NCBI GenBank assembly: GCA_902749685.1
Contig: CACVKW010000871.1
Coordinates: forward strand, 1-64,000
Length of the DNA: 64,000 nt
Reading direction: 5' to 3'
Source of the DNA: Olavius sp. associated proteobacterium Delta 1
GTDB taxonomy: Bacteria; Desulfobacterota; Desulfobacteria; Desulfobacterales; JAFDCJ01
Position numbers and translations under genes: made by a program. Under the pieces are notes generated by a model, which was not told where the DNA came from, did no database searches, and worked only from the letters and a program-made list of their open reading frames with translations. How positions within the stretch are numbered: position 1 is the first letter of the stretch; each line of letters opens with the position of its first letter. Positions 61,448-64,000 of this stretch are shown in pieces.

Positions 61448-61736
61448 TTTGATTCTTTTCCTTATACCGTCTGAGGATTTCGTCGATGAGTTCTTGCTGC
61501 ATGGGGATCAGAGATTCATAAACCAGGTCACCATCCAAAGCAACACTGGGCAGGGATTTGGCCTTCAGTTCCCGAAAGCGCTGCACCCCTTCACGGGTAC
61601 GCATATCCCATTCATGCACTTCAATAATTTCCTGGATGTCTTGCGGTAAAACCTTTACCGATTCCGCCATGTAGACGCAGGCAACTCATTGCCGAAAATC
61701 AGTCAACAGCACATCCACCAACACGGTTTGTGCCAA
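61440..61736 (-). CDS. thioredoxin-fold selenoprotein, U-x-x-C motif (second)
   Basis: From TTG 61736, six bases after AGGAGG, the frame runs to an in-frame TGA at 61688-61686 (codon 17) and then to a true stop at 61440: 98 residues. Read as Sec the motif is R-Q-U-V-A-C-V-Y-M, matching R-S/S-I-Q-C-A-A-C-G-Y-M of the Cys homologue at 44213. LPSVALDGDLVYESLIP gives the cis-proline loop. No clear SECIS with an apical G is evident by eye, so this read-through rests on alignment with the three relatives. A normal caller would start at 61670 and miss the active site. Confidence 0.83.
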
Positions 61737-61737
61737 A

Positions 61738-62694
61738 TCATCCTCCTTTGTATTCAGCATGCATGACTTTGAATTCGATCTTTTCATCCGCCACTTCCAG
61801 CTGACCCCAGGAAATCCCATTTGCGTCCGATGCCGGCCCGAGACTGATGAAATCCTTGCCGGCGATATGCCAATGTCCCCATTTTTTGAGCTGGCTGAAT
61901 ATTATAATATCGACTTGAAATTGGGGAATCATGGCCTCCAAGGCCGGAAAAACGGTTTCATCCTGCATGAAATTTGTCAACCCACACACCATATTCATTT
62001 CCAGAGCAAACGGTTCGAAGTCAGAATAATCGGGAAGTCTCTGAATATAATCGCCGAAAAAGACCATACCTTTTTTTTGCTGCATTTGAAAACGCAGCAC
62101 CTGGGGCAACCGCAACAGCCAATCCCTGTCCTTTTGTTCGAGTGGCGGCATGCATTTTTTCTCTTGACCCTGGGCATAGCACCAATCGTTTGCCCCCTGA
62201 ATCGCAAAAGTTTTGTGTGCCCGTATTTTCCGTATCAAATCTTTGGTTTGAGCAGGATCCCCTGTCAGGTTGCCGAGGCAATAGCAAGCTTCTATTTCAC
62301 TGGATTGCATGTGTCCAATGAGTTTTTCCAAAATAAGATGATTGCCTTCGATTGCACTGATAAGGCCGACCCGGCCTCTATCGGAAGCGTCGGTATGAAC
62401 CCGAAAAGATTCAGCGGGCGTCAGGCTGCCGTTTTTAGCGGCGGTGACGGCAGCGGCCAGTTGATCGGGGCAGGAGGTTCCATTGCGGCAGTCAATTCCG
62501 ACGAGGTATTCCAGGGCTTCTGCCAGTGGTTTTCCTTCTAAAAGACGCGCGACCAGCTGGGCATTGCCCGGACAGCCACCCCCCACAAAACGAATTTCCG
62601 CGAGACTGCCGTTGTTGATTTTAAATAAAATTTCAGGGGGGCATACGCCCTGGGTCGCATAAATAAAACGCTTTGTTTTGGTTTCACCAGGCAT
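61738..62694 (-). CDS. TSCPD-domain protein fused to a metallophosphoesterase-like domain
   Basis: A 318-residue protein. Residues 1-95 are a TSCPD domain (VGGGCPGNAQLVARLLEG and CRNGTSCPDQLAAAV, with conserved Cys), as in ribonucleotide reductase-associated and stand-alone families. The C-terminal part (about 110-318) looks like a calcineurin-type phosphoesterase (SAIEGNHLILEKL, NLTGDPAQTKDLI, IQGANDWC, FGDYIQRL, GHWHIAGKDF). The stop lies one base from the selenoprotein TTG start, so the three genes (TSCPD, Sec protein, SMC-like) form a tight operon. Function unknown. Confidence 0.7.
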   Translation of the reverse strand: MPGETKTKRFIYATQGVCPPEILFKINNGSLAEIRFVGGGCPGNAQLVARLLEGKPLAEALEYLVGIDCRNGTSCPDQLAAAVTAAKNGSLTPAESFRVHTDASDRGRVGLISAIEGNHLILEKLIGHMQSSEIEACYCLGNLTGDPAQTKDLIRKIRAHKTFAIQGANDWCYAQGQEKKCMPPLEQKDRDWLLRLPQVLRFQMQQKKGMVFFGDYIQRLPDYSDFEPFALEMNMVCGLTNFMQDETVFPALEAMIPQFQVDIIIFSQLKKWGHWHIAGKDFISLGPASDANGISWGQLEVADEKIEFKVMHAEYKGG

Positions 62695-62713
62695 ATAAAT
62701 TTCCGTACAAGTC

Positions 62714-62729
62714 AGGGGCTTCGCCCCAA
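62714..62729. repeat. second copy of the GGGGCTTCGCCCC hairpin
   Basis: AGGGGCTTCGCCCCAA, identical to 50333-50348 together with the flanking AGTC and T. Here the long partner arm is absent. Confidence 0.6.
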
Positions 62730-62814
62730 TTGGAATGGTGGAATATCAGTTGTAGAAATTCAGAGACGTTAAATTATCGCTTTACGTTTTCTACACGACC
62801 GCCTGAAAGATGGA

Positions 62815-62858
62815 AATCGTCTAATAGTTGATTTTTTTATAGAAAAAAGATGGTTTTA
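62815..62858 (-). promoter_or_regulatory. operator-like site C (phased AGATGGT/AGTTGAT)
   Basis: AATCGTCT-AAT-AGTTGATT, with AGATGGTTTT 22 nt after the AGTTGAT (62826-62832 and 62848-62854). It is the most diverged of the three sites and lies about 120-165 nt upstream of the TSCPD gene. Confidence 0.6.
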
Positions 62859-62961
62859 TCAAGAGGCAACGCTTGGGGTGGACTCGCAGACAGGTCTATT
62901 AAGATCGATGCAATACGGGGCGAATCTTTATTAATCACTAGATGGGGTTTTGAAACCACTT

Positions 62962-63723
62962 CTAATCATTATTTGAATTCAGGTATTGCTTAGCCGTATC
63001 CCAGGTCTTGTGGAGAATGCCGAGGGTGCCTTGGCAAACTTCGGTGCGCAGACCGAACAACGCATTAAAGGCCGTTGAATTTTGTTTCATCTCTTCTATG
63101 GACATAATGGGTGTCGAAACCAAAAGCGACCGCTCATAATCTTTAAATAGCCGTCGGGCCATATCCTCGCTTATATTGCCACACTCCTGTTCGAACATGC
63201 GCTTCCAATGGCTTGTCCAGCCGGGTATCATAAAAAAGGTTCCGGCTACCTGGCATTGTTCTGCGTAATAACGCTCGCGCCCTCCGATAAGCAGTCCGAT
63301 ACAATCATCAACCGGATGGTCCTCATCCAGGGGGATAAAAACGGGCACGCCGGCATCGGATAAAAGTTCATCCGGTTTTTCCAGCGCATTGCCGCACAAA
63401 CCGTATCCGAGCAATAAGGCATCCACCCTGGTCCCCATTTCGCGAGCCGCTTTAACCAACCCCTGCTGGAGCAAATTTTTGCGGTTGTGCAGACCCAGCT
63501 CTAAGACGTGCACAAGGACTTCCAGACCGTTTTTCGGAGCAGGCGTAAACACCTCAAGATCGGAAATTCGATTTAAAGTCTCAGCGGGCTCAAGCTCATC
63601 TATCATTCGAACCGATCGGCTATTCTCCAGAACTGTTATACGCTCTACATCTATATCGGAATTTAGCAGATAGGCGAATTCGAGTTCTAAGATTTCACAG
63701 GTTAATATTCCCAGTACACCCAT
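62962..63723 (-). CDS. DUF1638-family protein
   Basis: A 253-residue protein with the DUF1638 pattern: GVLGILTCEILELEFAYLL at the start, DALLLGYGLCGNAL, IPLDEDHPVDDCIGLLIGGRERY and GTFFMIPGW. The family is usually found with corrinoid methyltransferase and B12 genes in anaerobes; no activity is known. ATG 63723 is preferred to the GTG at 63735. Site C lies between it and the TSCPD gene, so the latter may have its own promoter. Confidence 0.83.
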   Translation of the reverse strand: MGVLGILTCEILELEFAYLLNSDIDVERITVLENSRSVRMIDELEPAETLNRISDLEVFTPAPKNGLEVLVHVLELGLHNRKNLLQQGLVKAAREMGTRVDALLLGYGLCGNALEKPDELLSDAGVPVFIPLDEDHPVDDCIGLLIGGRERYYAEQCQVAGTFFMIPGWTSHWKRMFEQECGNISEDMARRLFKDYERSLLVSTPIMSIEEMKQNSTAFNALFGLRTEVCQGTLGILHKTWDTAKQYLNSNND

Positions 63724-63839
63724 ATGTTTTTGCACCTATTTGCAGCATGGTCGATCGAATACCCGCAGGGTTACTTGTTCGGGACACAACCTAATTTGGA
63801 GGCCCTTAGGGGATTTTTTCTGACAACATGCTGTCAGTA

Positions 63840-63898
63840 ACTGATGTTTCGGGTGTCAGGAATTGGCAGTGCTGAACACTGAAACCTGACACCTGAAA
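63840..63898. repeat. word-arm element (GTGTCAGG / CCTGACAC words)
   Basis: GTTTCGGGTGTCAGGAATTGGCAGTG faces CTGAACACTGAAACCTGACACCTGAAACC. The words match those at 35870 (TTTCAGGTGTCAG). Confidence 0.65.
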
Positions 63899-63899
63899 C

Positions 63900-64000
63900 C
63901 TAATATTCAATCCCTTTTTGTGCGGTAACGCCCTGGCTGTAAGGGTGTTTTATCTCCCGCATTTCGGTCACCAGGTCAGCCATTTCAATTAATTCAGCCG
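63900..64000 (-). CDS. cobO: corrinoid adenosyltransferase, C-terminal end (second cobO copy)
   Basis: Only the last 32 or so residues are in the window: [14 protein letters not shown], then [11 protein letters not shown] and stop (TAG, 63902-63900). This matches the end of the complete cobO at 33787 (ADLVTEMKDIKH). The gene starts beyond position 64000. It lies 177 nt upstream of DUF1638 on the same strand. Confidence 0.8.
   Translation of the reverse strand, partial: AELIEMADLVTEMREIKHPYSQGVTAQKGIEY

Overview
The window looks like chromosomal DNA of a strictly anaerobic deltaproteobacterium (Desulfobacterota, probably a Desulfobacterales-type sulfate reducer or a relative). The evidence is a complete anaerobic-type (cbi) cobalamin pathway, corrinoid methyltransferase and RACo genes, three genes that read through an in-frame UGA (apparent selenoproteins), and moderate GC content with many short structured intergenic repeats. 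I see no rRNA, tRNA, IS element, phage or CRISPR. Taxonomy is inferred from gene content only.

Layout. 0-12.1 kb holds housekeeping and accessory genes: a TrpF-like barrel, EF-P, a fused MrfA-type helicase/MrfB-type exonuclease, a HAD protein, a glycosyltransferase, a PP2C phosphatase-FHA pair, ManA, IHF-alpha and a small membrane protein. 12.3-34.3 kb is a cobamide cluster. Two divergent cobalamin riboswitches lie back to back: one governs cobT (minus strand), the other a btuCDF-type uptake system and the pathway genes behind it (cbiA, cbiC, cbiL, a Gate-domain membrane protein, cbiD, cbiET, cbiF, cbiG, cbiH, cbiP, cobU, cobS, cbiB, a CbiR-like remodeling enzyme, an old-yellow-enzyme-type flavoprotein and cobO). 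34.3-44.6 kb carries redox and metallocofactor genes: thioredoxin-fold proteins, a lone B12-binding domain with MeaB, COG0523 GTPases, a GcvH-like protein and a thioredoxin-reductase-like flavoprotein. 44.6-64 kb is a corrinoid methyl-transfer region: two UroD/MtaA-type methyltransferases (one with Sec at the zinc site), a corrinoid protein, RACo, an MtrH-type methyltransferase, a V4R-V4R-histidine kinase-response regulator operon, a NuoF/GltD-type iron-sulfur flavoprotein, a third COG0523 GTPase, a coiled-coil-less SMC-like ATPase, a second UxxC thioredoxin-like selenoprotein, a TSCPD-phosphoesterase fusion, a DUF1638 protein and the end of a second cobO.

How it may work together. The cobamide cluster makes and adenosylates the cofactor. 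The 44-63 kb genes look like a methyl-transfer system in which a methyl group moves through a corrinoid protein between UroD/MtaA-type and MtrH-type methyltransferases, RACo re-reduces the inactive corrinoid, and small Sec/Cys thioredoxin-fold proteins give redox support. Three promoter regions in this part share an inverted motif plus a second half-site exactly 22 nt away. It is a good candidate for the target of the local V4R/two-component regulator. The substrate is not visible from sequence.

A second theme is a family of intergenic elements, at least a dozen, each with arms made of short repeated words, an AT-rich centre and complementary words on the other side. One has carried a 44-nt copy of the HAD gene end to a distant site, and one has become the N-terminus of CbiF.
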